A stretch of 64,000 nt of DNA from Eudromia elegans (lineage: Eukaryota; Chordata; Aves; Tinamiformes; Tinamidae). The notes under the pieces were generated by a model. The model was not told the origin of the DNA. It ran no database searches and worked only from the letters and a program-made list of their open reading frames with translations. Numbering within the stretch: position 1 is the first letter of the stretch; every line of letters starts with the position of its first letter. The stretch spans positions 1,208,201-1,272,200 of the forward strand of contig PTEX01000145.1 in NCBI GenBank assembly GCA_003342815.1, read 5' to 3'. This document shows positions 1 to 13,088 of this stretch, one piece after another. The position numbers were made by a program, and so were the translations under genes.

Positions 1-2225
1 CTTACTGAAAGGCTTGTAGTGCATTACAGTGTCAAGACTGTTGGATGCTGATTGGCATCACAGTGAAAAGGACAGATGAGTCTTCAAAAATATTGGCAAG
101 AGTTTGAAATGGAGTCTTTTCCCTCAGTCTGGAAGAAGTTTATCATTAGTGAAACCTGTTTAAATGGGAGCTCATTAAAGAAACAACCTTCTTGCCCTAG
201 AAAATAACTAACTATATAAACAAAAATGTTTAAAGAAATGAGAAAAGCAGCACATTCTCTTTCCATCTTCTTCTCCTTTGCAAATGACATTTTGAATCTA
301 GACAATATTTTTTCTGACCCTCTCAAGAATTACCCACCACTGCTGGCGACAGCAAGTAAGAAGAATGGAAAAACAAATACAACAGCAAAGGTTGTTGTTC
401 AGTCATTATGGAGAACATGAAAACAGGTTTAGGCAATTAGCAGTTGGTGACATACATTTAAAGAGAATAAAACATTGACTTGATTAAAGAAAGACTAACT
501 TCATTGGATTATAGAAAGACACAGAAATGTGGTAATGCAAAACTAGAAATGAACAGAACAATTTATGCCACACATTCAAAGTACAGATTGATGCTAAAAA
601 TGGTGAAAAACAATCTTTAGTTGTTCACGAATCACATACCTCTCTTCCCTGTGGAAATCCCAGAAATTTGGAAGTGTTAAAAATTAAAAAAAAAGAAAAA
701 ACTAATATTAAAAATGTGATGTTACTATTTTGGAGATTACTGATACTTTTCTTCCATCAAACAATGAACATTTACTTAAAATTATGATGTAAAGTCACCA
801 CACTTATTCTTTAATTTTGATTAGGAGAATGCATATTTTTTCTCACACATATTTCTATATTAAAAGTTGGTATCTTTTTTTTTAAAATTGAGCATTTAGT
901 ACACAATTCAAAGGAGAGGAAAATAATTTTTACATTATAATTAGTCTTTTGAGGCTGTCTTAGAATAGAAGCACTGACTGAATTGGTTTTGCTAGAGACA
1001 AATGGAATATACTTGCCCTTCTGAAATATACCACATTTTTGACTGCAAATAAGTAGTAGAGAAGGCAATCTATGAACATGATGTTTAGCCATACATGGTA
1101 ACATTTAATTTTTTTTTCTGTGTGTTTTTACCACAGAAGCCAAAAATTCTTACATTAATGAAATTTATCAAAAGACAAAGAAAAACAATATATACATTTT
1201 ATTTAGTAATCATTACAGAGTAACACAGTGGCAACAGCAGTGTAGAATGGGACCTCAAGGGAATTCATTTCAAATCATGGACACAGCTGTTTCTTCAGTA
1301 TAAGATAAAATATCTATAACAAGTTCACACATGGCAGATGTAAGCTAAAAACTAGATTCTATAGTGTGATATAAAACCAGATGTTTTGGATGATCATATT
1401 TATAACTATATATACCAGATCATGTATATCGCTTTGCATATTTTGCTCAAAAATATTGATTTTTTTTGTGAACTTTTTTTCAAAACAATTTCCTGAACCT
1501 TAGAAAACTAGAATTATTAAGTAAATGCTAATAATATATGCAATTACATGTACCTGGTCAAGTTTATTTTTCTAATATCTTGCTATAAAGGGTACTATAA
1601 TTCTAAATATTCTAAATATTATGGATTTGTATCACAAAGCAGAAGACTTGAAAGTAAGAAACATGAAATTGCTCTATTTTCTCTCTTCTACCTTATCATG
1701 ACATTTTAAAATCTGCAAGTTTAAAAGCAGTACTTTTCCAATCAAAAGGAGAGCAATGCAAATGCAATTACTTTATCCATCATTATTTTTATGGTAAAAT
1801 CAAAACTCATACAGCATGGCAGAAGCTAGTATTCAGTCATTTCTTCTTCTCCTTCTTCTTCTGTCAGTTTATTCTACATTTTATTCCTGCTTTGAAAGAG
1901 AGGTGGAAAATTGGAAGGAACAACTGCATAAGGCTACGAATGCTTTCCATACTGTCTCACCACCTTCAGCACAGATATCTTTTCTCTATTTTATGCTATT
2001 CAATTCTCATTTCTAAACCTACAGTTCATTGAAGCGAATTCAAGTGGAGTTTTATTTCACTTCACTTTTCATAAGCTTCAAATCTATTATTCCTCTGTAA
2101 ATGTGAACTGTCTTAAACATATGTCAGAAAGTAAAGCCAAAATGTTTCTTGACAGAATTGCTTCACATTGGGGAGAAAAAACAGGAACAAACCATCGTCT
2201 ATGGTGAATGCAGTTACAGCCTCAC
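1..2225 (-). other. CADPS2 intron, 5' part (continues past the window edge)
   Basis: AT-rich intronic sequence after the donor at 2225. It has a short CTT/CTTCTC tract near 1840-1864 and several A/T runs. No splice-compatible CAPS segment was seen on the minus strand. The open frames here (for instance near 811-1104 and 1816-2016) have no recognisable composition or domain. Confidence 0.6.
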
Positions 2226-2329
2226 CTCTGAATGATGTTCTTCATTTTGCTGCAATACTTCGATACAGAGTTCTGCCAGGTGAAGAACCTCTTCCAGTTT
2301 TTTTGCAGGTGTTGCTTGGTTCATGCTCT
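2226..2329 (-). CDS. CADPS2: CADPS2 exon: [21 protein letters not shown] region
   Basis: 104 nt: two bases completing a Glu codon plus 34 codons. It reads (E)[19 protein letters not shown], then [15 protein letters not shown], ending in phase 0. This matches the CADPS2 block ETMNQASPARKLEEILHLAEL that follows KIE, so joining the exon at 17056-17179 directly to this one skips the optional GKKREMY segment. It belongs to the MUN-like helical region that contacts the SNARE machinery. The donor GAG|GTGAGG is good. The acceptor ATATCATACAG has a weak pyrimidine tract, consistent with regulated use at this junction. The next exon (expected to start AFAWWPDL or a variant) was not found in the last 2.2 kb. 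Confidence 0.94.
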
Positions 2330-4779
2330 CTGTATGATATAGCATACATATCAAAATTGCGTTAACGAGAAAGAGAACACAATAAAAACAATCAACTACT
2401 CACATACATTCAACAGTAAGAGAAAATGAGAGAATAATACAAAGTCGTAATTTTCTGTATAAACAAATCCACGTGGTAAGAACAATCATAGAGTAAGTGT
2501 AAATGTAGCTGAATGCCCAGATCACCAGAGACAAAAAAATATCTAATTCACAAAAGAATCACTGATCACTATAAACACTTTCCAATTTAATATGTGAGAA
2601 CTAACAGGTGCATCAATGTGCTAGATGCTCAACTTCTGCACACAAGCAACTTCTAATTCTCTTCAAGGTCAGATATATAAAGGCAGCAGACAATAGAGAC
2701 CTTTTCTGTCATTGTACATTCAATACAATGCCATTCGCACTAGATGAGTCATTACTGTCACTGCAACAGCAAGATTCATGAATTTTGCAGCAGTTAAAGT
2801 TCCAAACATGTTTTATGTAAGGCCTTAAATTTTAGGTGGATTTGAAAATGAGACACAGTTGTTCAAACAACTGATTTCTCTATGCCTCTCCTTGCTCTAC
2901 AACAAGAAGATGGAATCAAAAGGTTCTTTTCAGTACATAGTGAAAAGCAGCACTATGAAATAAATATGTTATTAAAAATTGACACAAACCTACTAAAAAA
3001 TCCACATAAAAGACAGCAGGCACAAATGACAGGAGGTTCAGTGATTCTACAGAATGGACCTCGAAAGACAGCAAACAACAAAAGTAAAATATATTTAACT
3101 AAAACTACAATAGGGTAACTAAACGGAGTTTAGTTTTAAACTAAGAAAAAACCCTTAAGAGTATATCCCGGGAGCAGTCATGGAAGATGGCAACGAAGAA
3201 CTGATTTTTTTTGCAAACAATTTTTAATCAGTAAATTAAAGATATTTGTCTAACCACTTCACTATTATCTCTTAGAATAAAATCAATATAACTATATGTT
3301 TGTCCATTTAACAAGCCTCTTGTCCCAGAGCCTAAACCATCGAGTGGATATCATGAGCATATAAGGTTTTATATAATCATATTTTTATATAACAAAAATT
3401 TTATTCTGAGTTTGGGTTACAGATTAAATAGTTTGCAGAGGACTTCTGAAACTGATCACACAAAGTGAGTGAGGACCTCAGAAGTGCTGCCTCATTTTCT
3501 ATGCGTATTCCTAGATCATGTGACTACTGAATCACATGAATACACATCACATGCAGAAAATTCTGCTGATATTTCTTTCACACTTCATGCATCCATTACA
3601 GCACAAAACTTTAAAGGACTAATTCAAAAACTTACATAATCTTTCCGTTGTTAGTAATAATAACATCACACTGCAATCACTAAATATTTTTAAACACTTA
3701 ATATTTTTAACAAGGGCACAACAACTTTGCAAACAACATAAAGGTAGGCAGGTGACCTTGTCCAGTTCTTCAAGAGTAAGACACTGATGCACAGTAGCTT
3801 GAAGAAACATAGCTTTAATGCTATTTTTGAAGGAAGATTGGATTAAAATTCTAGGTAACTATGACTAAGAGGTGACTATGAAAATGCATTATTATAAAAA
3901 AAAAACAGGCAAATTAGTTACTGAAGCAACTCATTTTAAAGCAAAAAATAATCAAAGCTCATTAAACACCACATAACCAGACACATTCAAGCAATGTGAT
4001 GTTCCAGAACATAATCTAACCAAAGAAAGAGCTACCATATGAGCATGGACTACACACAAAACCACAAAACACACACCAGAACACAAAATGACATTCATAA
4101 CACAGTATTGCATTTGCAAATTTGATATTTTGTACTAACATATGCACTACTATATTGATGTATGAGGACTTGCCTCACTCCTATTTACATCATAGTAATG
4201 ACTACTGCTGAATTCAGATTTTTTATGCTGATGCCTTATTGAAACTAGTATTTCCTTGATAGTCTTCTCCCTGAACATGCAGCAAACACTATTCATAGTG
4301 CTGTGAGGTATCCACTTATTAATGAATCTTAAGAGGAAACCAGTGATACTAGTATTACTGATACACCTGATTTGAGCACAAACAAGTATTTTCTTACAAA
4401 TTCAGCCTGGTTTTGTAGACCTGGGCACTAACAAGATAAACAAAATAATAGCATTCATAATTTTATTCATTCCTAATGAACTTTAAATAAGCCATAAATT
4501 TTTAAAAACTTATATCCTACAAGGCTCTTCTAAATTAGTGGAAACTAACCAATATTAATGGAAATTATACTGACTTCTACTTCCCATTTTGTAGCAGTGA
4601 AACTAGAAAATAAGTCTCTTATTCTGCACACAGAATACATTCAAGATAGCCTAAAAAAAAAAATCAAAATTTTTTTAAAGTCAAGCAGACCTTGAGAGAA
4701 AGAAAAAGGCCACAGATTTAGTTGCTAACTGTAAGATTATCCTGAATCACCACTACAATGAGATCATGAGGAAGAGAAA

Positions 4780-4900
4780 TGTGGTCTCAGGGAGGTATTA
4801 ATTCCATTGAACAAGGCACTGGGGAAACCTCATAGAGTTCTGGTCATCTGTTGAAGTGTCAGGTTTAAAACAGAAATGGCCTTGAAAGAATGAGCAGGAA
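4780..4900 (+). mobile_element. Possible very old CR1/L2-type LINE fragment
   Basis: gaacaaggcactggggaaac, ctcatagagttctggtcatc (4809-4848) resembles the ALVRPHLEYC.QFW coding region of CR1/L2, followed by aaaacagaaatggccttgaa. Only a short stretch is convincing. Confidence 0.35.
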
Positions 4901-5245
4901 TGGAGAATGTTTATGGTCGGGTCAATGCTGGCACAAAAATAAATCAGTCAGGAGTAAGTTACTTAGACAATAAATTGCAAGGACTCCTTATATCACAGGG
5001 CTTATGTTCGGAAATAGCTTTTTCATAGGATTAGTACATAGAGGCGTAAAAGGGCAAGACATCTAAGTTTCCTGTAAAGACGAGTGTGGCAAGTTTCTGA
5101 ATGACTTAAAATGATTAAAATGTTGGAGAGATGGGGATTGGTGATTTCCAGTCTAACATCTCTATGAAATTCTCCATGCAACTAATCACCGAAAATATAT
5201 GATTTATTCACATAGTTTTCAATACTACCTTAAAAATCACTGTTT

Positions 5246-5303
5246 TTCTACCAGATCACTAGATCACTATGTAGATCACTATGTGATCTACCAGATCACA
5301 TAG
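5246..5303. repeat. Cluster of agatcact direct repeats ending in a perfect 11-bp hairpin
   Basis: agatcact recurs at about 5253, 5261 and 5273. The last copy overlaps a hairpin with arms ctatgtgatct (5279-5289) and agatcacatag (5293-5303), loop ACC. Confidence 0.9.
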
Positions 5304-6117
5304 AAAAGGCAGCAGATAATTGGATTTCTTCTGCCTCCTTGAACAAGTCACACTATTTTGTGGCCATTCCTTTATTTGAAGAATACATAAAGACATACAT
5401 TTGCATTTGGATATTTTATGGTTCTCTGAAGCTTAGGTTTCATTTTGCATTTGTTAGTTAGTATCCTAGTGTGGCTTCTCTCTCCAAAAGTAATGCTATT
5501 TCTAATTCCTAAATCTACCGACCATGTGTTTATTGATGGTGTCATCACCATTTATATGGGTGCACAAACAGGAGCCACAAAGTAATTCAAGAGAAAAAGA
5601 GCTATATGTTATTATTATTTTTTTTAACCAAGTAACATTGAAATACGAATACTGATAAATTGTTAGATGGAAGTTTCAGTCTCCAAAATGTCAGAAGGAA
5701 ATACCGTCCTTGTCTTTACAAGCATTGTTAAAAAAATTACAGGAATGGAAATCAGTGCTGTCAGTTTTCATTGTTCCTGATGTCTTTCTGCCCACAATTA
5801 CTAAAGGTTGTTACGACGTGTTTACATTGCTCAAACTAACAAGTTGCTGCAGGAGTTGAGTCGGTAAATAAACTGCTTGACATCTTTTAGCAAATAAACA
5901 GAAAAAGCTATCAGTCACCTGTGCTCAGCTTCCCATTCTGCCCAAACGGAAAAAAAAAAAAAAGGCAAGACAGGCTTTGCAGATAATGGATGCTTTCTCA
6001 AGTATGCATTATCCATGAGTCACACAGGTACCAAGGAAACATTGTTAACTGAGCTAAGTTAACCGACTGAAAAAGCCATTGAAATGAAAAGGTGACTGCT
6101 TCAGGGACCAAGGCAGT

Positions 6118-7200
6118 TTAAGACCAGAAGGGATGGTTAGATCATCTAGTCTCACCTCCTGTGTTACACAGGTCACGGTATTTCTCCCTGTTCACCCTTT
6201 ATCAAGATCAGCAGCACCAGTCTACTTTGCAGAGTTTTTCCTTGAAGACAAATGAAAAATTCACTTTGTCCACCTCACCCCTGTCACCAACATGTAAACA
6301 CCCTCACTGTTATGCACATCACATGTATGTGTTTAATTTCTAATTACATTTGCTTGGCTTTAGCTTCCTGCTCCTTGGTCTTCCTTTACCAATGGAAGAA
6401 TGCTTCATTACCTGTTTATTTTTCCTCTGGAAAGATATTCTGCACTCTGAAATAAGTCACTTTTCAATTACCTTTACAGAACTAAACTGTTTGAAGTTTT
6501 CAACTGTCTGCTTTTTCCAGTTACATTCTTTTTCCAGTTGTTAATATATGTATATAATATATATATTTATATTTGGCTCAAAACTCTATCCACTTTCAAA
6601 CAGATTTTAAAAACAGCATCTTCAGTGTGACCTAACACTCAGATAATTACCTATGCCAGGATGCTTTCACCACCCTCTCTACTCACACTGCCCTGTTCAG
6701 TTCCAACACTCACATGCCGATACCATGAGCGGTTGGAGATCAGCTGCTCTGCTTTTATCTCAAACTCATTTTAAAATGAATGTCTTCCAGTTACGACCTG
6801 ATATTTTGCATGTGTGTCCTTCCTTCCTTTTCACGGCAGCGTGCAACTTTGCATTTGTCATATTAAAACATATCAAACTTGAAAGAGCTGCAGTTACCAA
6901 GCAATCCCGATCACTCCAACTGCTTTTCTAAAATAATTTCTTTCACAAATATTTGCATTATCTGGCACCTTTAAGAAAAAGTTTTGTATCTACTCTCAAA
7001 TGATGATGAAAATGTGAAATAGCATTGGGTTCAATACAACTTCCTGAAATTCTCTCCTAGAAATCTGCTGATTTAATGGTAATTATTTTTTGATGCTGTC
7101 TTTCTGAGGCTTTTCAATTAACCCATTCCTAATTCTTTTCAAGCCTATTTTGAAGACATTGCAAGTGCTATTGTTTTTTAAAGCACCGTCTTGCAGTATT
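6118..7200 (-). mobile_element. Ancient turtle-like CR1 LINE copy, heavily decayed
   Basis: At the start the plus strand reads accagaagggatggttagat, catctagtctcacctcctgt and gttacacagg, the reverse complement of the 3' end of an old sauropsid CR1 subfamily. Later blocks in matching order are catattaaaacatatcaaac with accaagcaatcccgatcact (6860-6920), and atgatgaaaatgtgaaatag, cattgggttcaatacaactt (7000-7045). Plus-strand open frames in this interval are antisense LINE noise. The 7200 edge is approximate. Confidence 0.75.
6543..6574. repeat. TA-rich dinucleotide tract inside the old CR1 interval
   Basis: aatatatgtatataatatat followed by atttatattt. It splits the decayed CR1 copy and may have arisen by slippage after insertion. 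Confidence 0.8.
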
Positions 7201-9469
7201 ATATTATATTCTTAATTAGGCTCCAGTACAATTTGTTTTGTATTCCCAAGTGCTCCTGCTTAGCCTGCAAGGTAAGTATAGCTCATGGCACATACTCAGT
7301 CCTGACAGCTGAGCTTCTGAGGGTGAGAAAGGGAGTCAGTGAGGAATAATGTTTTACCAGGATACGCAGCACCACTTTGATGCAGACTGAGGATGGGTTA
7401 CATGCAGAGATAGAGACCAGAAGGCACACTGGTAGTTGTATTCTCCACACAATGGCCAGTCACAGGAACCCCCTGATTAAAGAGGCCATCCTCCTCATGT
7501 GTGAGTAGTGAGAGGCAGGATAGTGATCTGTCTCTGGCCTGCTAGAGGCTTCCCACTGTTGCACAGCAAATATTCCTTATTGTTTTTCCTTGTCTTGTAT
7601 TTCACCCTTCCTCCTCTCATTCAAGTAAATACACCTACACTAAGAGACCCATCAGAGCCAGACCTTCACCATGCGAGATGATCTCTCACAGGTCAATGAC
7701 AGTGGCATTGGGAAAACATCAGTATTCATGTAACATTTGAGAATGGATTCCCTCTTCCTTGGCTCCTTCTGTCCATGGCCAGGGAATCTGAGAGATACAC
7801 CAAGCTTTCAGCCCCAGTGGGCCTATGGCACCTCCACGTTCAGGTAAGCAAGGACCAGACAGGAGAGATCCCCAAGAAGGTAGATAAAATGATGACTGCC
7901 TGCTGCCAAGCTCCTTCTAGGACGCACTGACCACACAGCAGGACACGGCCTGAGGAAGCTGCCGAGCTTCTCATGGAACTTTTGCCCACTGGGATATTGT
8001 GCAGAGGGCCATAAATCTTACACAGTTCTTTCCAAACCCAACTGTGGCATGTGACTGAACTATCCTTTACTCTATATTGGGTTTCTTGCCAGGGCATCTA
8101 ATCGGCTCTCTCTGAATTGAATCTTGGCAGTAGACTCATGTGGATGTAGACACAGTGTGGATGGCTGGAGAACCCCTGGAGTAAAACAGCCTGTAACATA
8201 GTAATACTGATGTATCATAATTTGAACTGCTTTGAGCTAGCTCTGGTCCAGTAGAGCTCAATAACTCAGATTTTGTGACATGCAAAAAAAGCAAACCAGT
8301 TTCCAAATTTATATCAAAAGCAGTACAAATGTCAGAAAACTAGAGCTACTATACGCTACTATGACACTACCAGACCTGAGCTGACTCTCCAGAGTTAATC
8401 CATAACTGGGATAATCCACTCACATACAATTCAGATTCGACTGTGGTGGATTTACTTGTAAATTCTCACAGAATTAATTCTGCAATGAAAAAGTAAGGAA
8501 TGGACAGCTGGGAGGGCATGCTGTTTTTCTTCTGATTGAAGAAATAAAGAGTCTAGTCTTATAAGAATGATGATATTTAGCCTTGCGATGTTGAAACCAG
8601 GCTTTCCATAATTACCTTTTAAAATTAAATAGGATTTTCAATTTGGGAAGGAAAAGTTTTTAAAAAGTTAATTACCGTTATCCTCATGTGAAAAGAGATT
8701 ATGGGATTTGTGGAAACTTAAGAGTTCACATCTTCTTATAAACCGATCACTTGCATAAAGTGACTCACACTACAATGTAGTCTTTTTAATAGTATTCAAA
8801 GGATTTAATTTCATGGAACGATCACAAAAATTATTTTTCAAAAAAAGGAATTTCTTGAATCTTTTGAAGCTGGAAAAAGTTTTGAACTTGATAAGGTAAA
8901 AGCAGAAGACAAAATTAAAAACCTCATTTTTAATTTAATGAGCAATGGAACCTAATTTATGATTCTATATATACTGTTTTTGACAACACAGATGTTATTC
9001 TGTATTTTCTTCCCTCCTGCTAGTTCTAATTTCTTTTCAAAAGGAAAAAGCTTACAGTACTTCTTCCTGTGGGATAGAATTGTGATGCAACAAACATGGC
9101 AAACTGAAGAGCTCCATGAATGAAAGAAACTGAATAACTGATATTTTAGAATATTGGGAAAATGTCATTTGAAGATGCAGATTGCATAGCAAATAGCTTA
9201 AATAAATCTAATAATTATAGCAATCTAAATTTTGGGAATTTACTAAATGACAAGATGAGCAAATTTATTGTCTACAGGCAAAGAGGAGGAAAAAGTGAGG
9301 GAAAAATTTTAACAATAAACTGTAATGGATTTTGAAGAAATAGCTAATTTAAGTCATAAAATGGAAAAGAAAGAGAAAAAATTTGAAAACACTGGTTGCC
9401 ACAGAGTTGCCCAGGAGGCTTTTTAATAGGATTTTTCCTTAGAAAAGAAATTCAGTGAATCTCATCTAT

Positions 9470-10240
9470 CCTTACCAGTAGATCTCATCTCACCTTACTA
9501 AAGCATTTCATACTTGCCCTATGGGAAAACAAAGCTGAAGGAAATTAGGATTTAAAAAGAAGCTGTGGGTTGGATAAAGAAGCTGTCTCAAGAGAAAGGC
9601 AAAAGATAATATTGAAAAAGGCTCTCAGAGAAGAAAAAGGTTTCTTGTGCAGCTCCTCCAGGATTCCTCTTAGGGCAGAGCTTCTTTAGTATTTTCATCA
9701 ATAGTATTTTCATCAAGAGTGCATTTGATGATAAAGTTATAATACATTGCTCACTGATAGAGAGCAGGATTAGAAAGCAATAATAGAAGAATTCAATAAT
9801 TCTGAAGAACGTGAAAGACAAATGAAATTAATTTAATGTTTAATGTTAATGTGAATCAGAGGGTAACGCTTCTGGCAAAAAGCAATAAACACCTGCTATA
9901 AACTTGGAACTTATCAGATGGAAATTATCGAAGTTATGTATATTAGATTTTATTAACTTTTCACAGAATGGCTGTGAGATACAAATATGATATGGGCATT
10001 GAAAAGACAAACATTCTTTGAGCGTATTAGATAAAGTATTTCTAGTATAGTTTGGGAACTATTAATGATACTGCAAGGTGGCATGGTCATGGAGGTGACT
10101 GCACAGTTCTGGCCACCAACGTTCCAGAAGGCTGAGTATAACCTTTAATAGAGAAAGGCTCCTAGGGTGATAGAAGGGAAGAGAAGACTACAACTCTAAA
10201 AGGGAATATTAAAATCTTATTAAAAAGATACATCATCCAT
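9470..10240 (+). mobile_element. Probable decayed CR1 LINE, plus orientation
   Basis: aaagcatttcatacttgccc (9500) resembles an RT KAFDT..P block. tcttagggcagagcttcttt, agtattttcatcaatagtat (9668-9707) resembles LGP..FNIFINDI. gactgcacagttctggccac, caacgttccag (10098-10128) resembles the ..YCVQFWAPT segment, followed by an EKGS-like stretch. The order and spacing fit CR1, but identity is low and the limits are uncertain. Confidence 0.5.
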
Positions 10241-11340
10241 CTAGGAGGAAACAGAGAAGATGAAATGCTAGTGAAGGAGGGAGCTCTGTAACAGAAAGAA
10301 CAAAACTGAAATGCTAAAATATGCCAACTTATCTTTAAGGTGACTCTTAACCCAGACAGCAAGCAGGACTTGAACAAACCTTTATTTTGGTGAAGTGGAA
10401 AGTGGGCAGAAAAATGGAATTGCAGTGGAACTAACACAGGATGACTTAGACCAGGTGTTCAGCGGGCTGTGGGCAAGCTAAGGTATCAGGGTGAAACAAT
10501 TGCAAAAGCAGAGAAGTGGACCTAGCAACCCATGGGTTCTTTTCCAGAACTCTGCTCCAAAATAGACAGCGGGGATATTTGCCTGTATTCTCCTATTTCC
10601 ATTTAGTTGCACAACAAACAGAGACCATCAAGGTGTTATATAGCTGTGCTCATTCATTTTTGTTTGTTCAGTGAAATGAACACGCATAGAGAGCTTTAAT
10701 CAAGTCCTCTCCAGGTACAATGACTCTCTCCACTTGCCTTCTCAATTTCAATAATGTTTGTAGTGTTCTTCTTTTTAAGTCGGGTAGATCCTTCTGAGCC
10801 TGGAGGGCATTTACATACTACCCTTCCTTTAGAAACTTCAGAGTTATGAGGAGATAAACGATCAATGTCCTTTAAAAAAGAAAATATTGAGCTGCTCCTG
10901 ACCCTTTATCGTAGGGAGCTAACAGTTGTTCAGACTTTGGCAGTCTGTCTCAAAGAAAAAATATTGGGATAACAACTGTGATTTGTCTTTGAGCAATTGT
11001 AAACTACACAGCAGCTATTTACTTTGATTTTTATTTATTCTCTCTCTTTTTTCTTTTTTTTTTTTGTTGAATATGTTTGGCAGAAAGAACCCAGTACATT
11101 CAGTTACAGCACACTTTAAAAAATAATCATTTAAAAGACAAATTACCTAATAATTCAGATCTTCACAACCTGTCTATTGCCTCAGAAATGAACATCCATG
11201 ACAGATAGCACCCTGTTTACTTCACAGTCATTTACCATGTTAATCCTTACCCCAGTCCCTGTTTTAATCCATAGGAAAGTAATGTTCTGGTGCTTATTTA
11301 CACACATTCTGATTTTAAATCATGTGACATGGGGAGAAGC

Positions 11341-11376
11341 ATTAATTCCTTCCTGGGAATTAATTCCTTCCTGGGA
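11341..11376. repeat. 18-bp tandem duplication
   Basis: attaattccttcctggga occurs twice with no gap (11341-11358 and 11359-11376). Confidence 0.95.
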
Positions 11377-12119
11377 AGGAATAAATAAGATGTTTTATCA
11401 CTCTTGTGTTAATGGAGCATTTATATGAATTTTCAAAAATTCATATTTAAAAATTTACTTTTGTGTAAGTAAGGTCATTTTCTGATAGGGAGGAAACAGC
11501 AGAGGGAGGATAAAGATTTCCAGAAGTAATCCACTAGAAGCTATACAGCCTTTGAGGAATGCTATTTGCCCTTGGCCTCAGAACCTACCAGACAAGTTAT
11601 CTTCAGTATTAACTAAAGGGAGAGTAACTCAAACTGTGAATGGAGTGGGACAGAAGAATATGTCATATGTAAAATGATCTAAAAAATACTTTCAGATAGT
11701 GAAATCTCAAAGGCAGCCTATACTGAAATGAAAATGGTTTCTACTTAAAAGGAGATTTGCACATATTGATGCCATTATCATCTCCTTGACAAATTATAAA
11801 CCCTTGCTAAAAACTACAAGGGCATTAAATGAGAGTTCTTAGACATAGTTCAAAAATTATAATAGCAGTTTGCTGCTGTTCTCCCCCATAATGGCAATTA
11901 TAATGACTGAACAGATCAACTACTCCATGAGAATTTCAGCAGTACATGCCGTAAGGAATGACATGCTGAACCTTGTTTAATTGCCATTGCAAATGTAATT
12001 TTTACTGAAAAAAAAATGTTTTATGTTTATAAGAGTACAACGACATAGGAGTGCCAAATAAAATGTCATCCTGCCTGCAAACAAATCCTGCTGATGCAAG
12101 TGCTGCTTATACCATGGTG

Positions 12120-12345
12120 TCTGCCATTAAGAAAGTACCCGCCGCCCTCTGGGAAAGCACTGCGAGTCGTGTTCAAGGGAGGCTGTGAAAGCGAGAGCAC
12201 TTGGGGGACAGAGCTGGGAACCTGGCAACCCCACAGCTCGGAAAGGATCCTCGCGACAACAAGAACTTGCATGTTCACCTCTCTATTACCTAACAAGGAC
12301 GCTCCTGCTATTCAAGAATCTCCATGCAGCACCTAGTGCGCCAGT
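12120..12345. other. CpG-bearing GC-richer patch in the 14.7 kb intron
   Basis: About ten CpG dinucleotides in some 225 bp (cccgccgcc, gagtcgtg, gcgagagc, ctcgcgac, gtgcgcc), against very few in the surrounding kilobases. Open frames exist on both strands (12094-12336 plus, 12296-12066 minus), but neither reads like a known protein. It could be an intronic regulatory element, an unrecognised repeat or an exon of a non-coding RNA. Confidence 0.4.
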
Positions 12346-13053
12346 TAAAAGGTAAATAAGGATTATAAAGAATATTTTCTACCACAGTGCAATATATATA
12401 GTATCAGGGCTAAAACTACTGTTTGCTGAGTTCCTAAAGAGATCAGTGGGAGTTTTGCTAGTGACTCTAATAGGAGCAGGATTCAGCCCTGTTAACCATC
12501 CAAAAATATGAGTGATTCTTAAGACCAATATTTTTAGGATTCTCTTCAGGTCCTTCCTCAGTTGTGGATAGGTGGGATCATTGGGACACACAAACCTGGA
12601 ACATAGGACGTATTCTTATTATTTTCAACAAACACAATTTTCTGAGTTGTTTGATTAATTTACTATTTCTAGTCAGAGGGGGAATTTAATTAAGGAATTA
12701 ACTGATGAATATAAACTGTAAGCCTCTACCTTCACCTAACACAGTGAATTTCCATTTACTCAGTGTATGTGAGAGGCTTTCCTCTCAATGATTCTGTAAT
12801 ACAGTCATTTGTCAGGTCACTTAAAGCACAGCTTTCCTATTCTGAAATCTTAAGAATATAGAAATAGTTTCTTCCAAAGCATGCAAAAACTGAATGTAAA
12901 ATGACTAACACTTCTTTTATATTTTATTTCTTTTTAATGTTTCTTTTAGACTGGTAATGATACATTATCTGTGCTTAATGATCTATGTTTCTAACACAAA
13001 GAGCTTGGGAAATAATAAGAATAGCAAGTGTGTGTGGCACAGGGATCTGTACT

Positions 13054-13088
13054 TGAGGTGATGCACATATATTATGTGCATCACCTCA
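13054..13088. repeat. Perfect 16-bp inverted repeat with a 3-nt loop
   Basis: Arms tgaggtgatgcacata (13054-13069) and tatgtgcatcacctca (13073-13088) are exact reverse complements separated by TAT. All 32 arm positions match. Confidence 0.95.

Noticed and set aside
2882-3118. 78-codon plus-strand frame
   Set aside because: Lysine/asparagine-rich translation typical of AT-rich non-coding DNA; nothing supports transcription.
6161-6931. Four overlapping plus-strand open frames of 60-92 codons
   Set aside because: The interval is a decayed CR1 in minus orientation; the frames do not form a coherent protein and have no splice structure.
7840-8097. 85-codon minus-strand frame in a GC-richer stretch, considered as a missing CADPS2 exon
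   Set aside because: The translation has no CAPS similarity, and the exons at 17056 and 2329 already join in frame without it.
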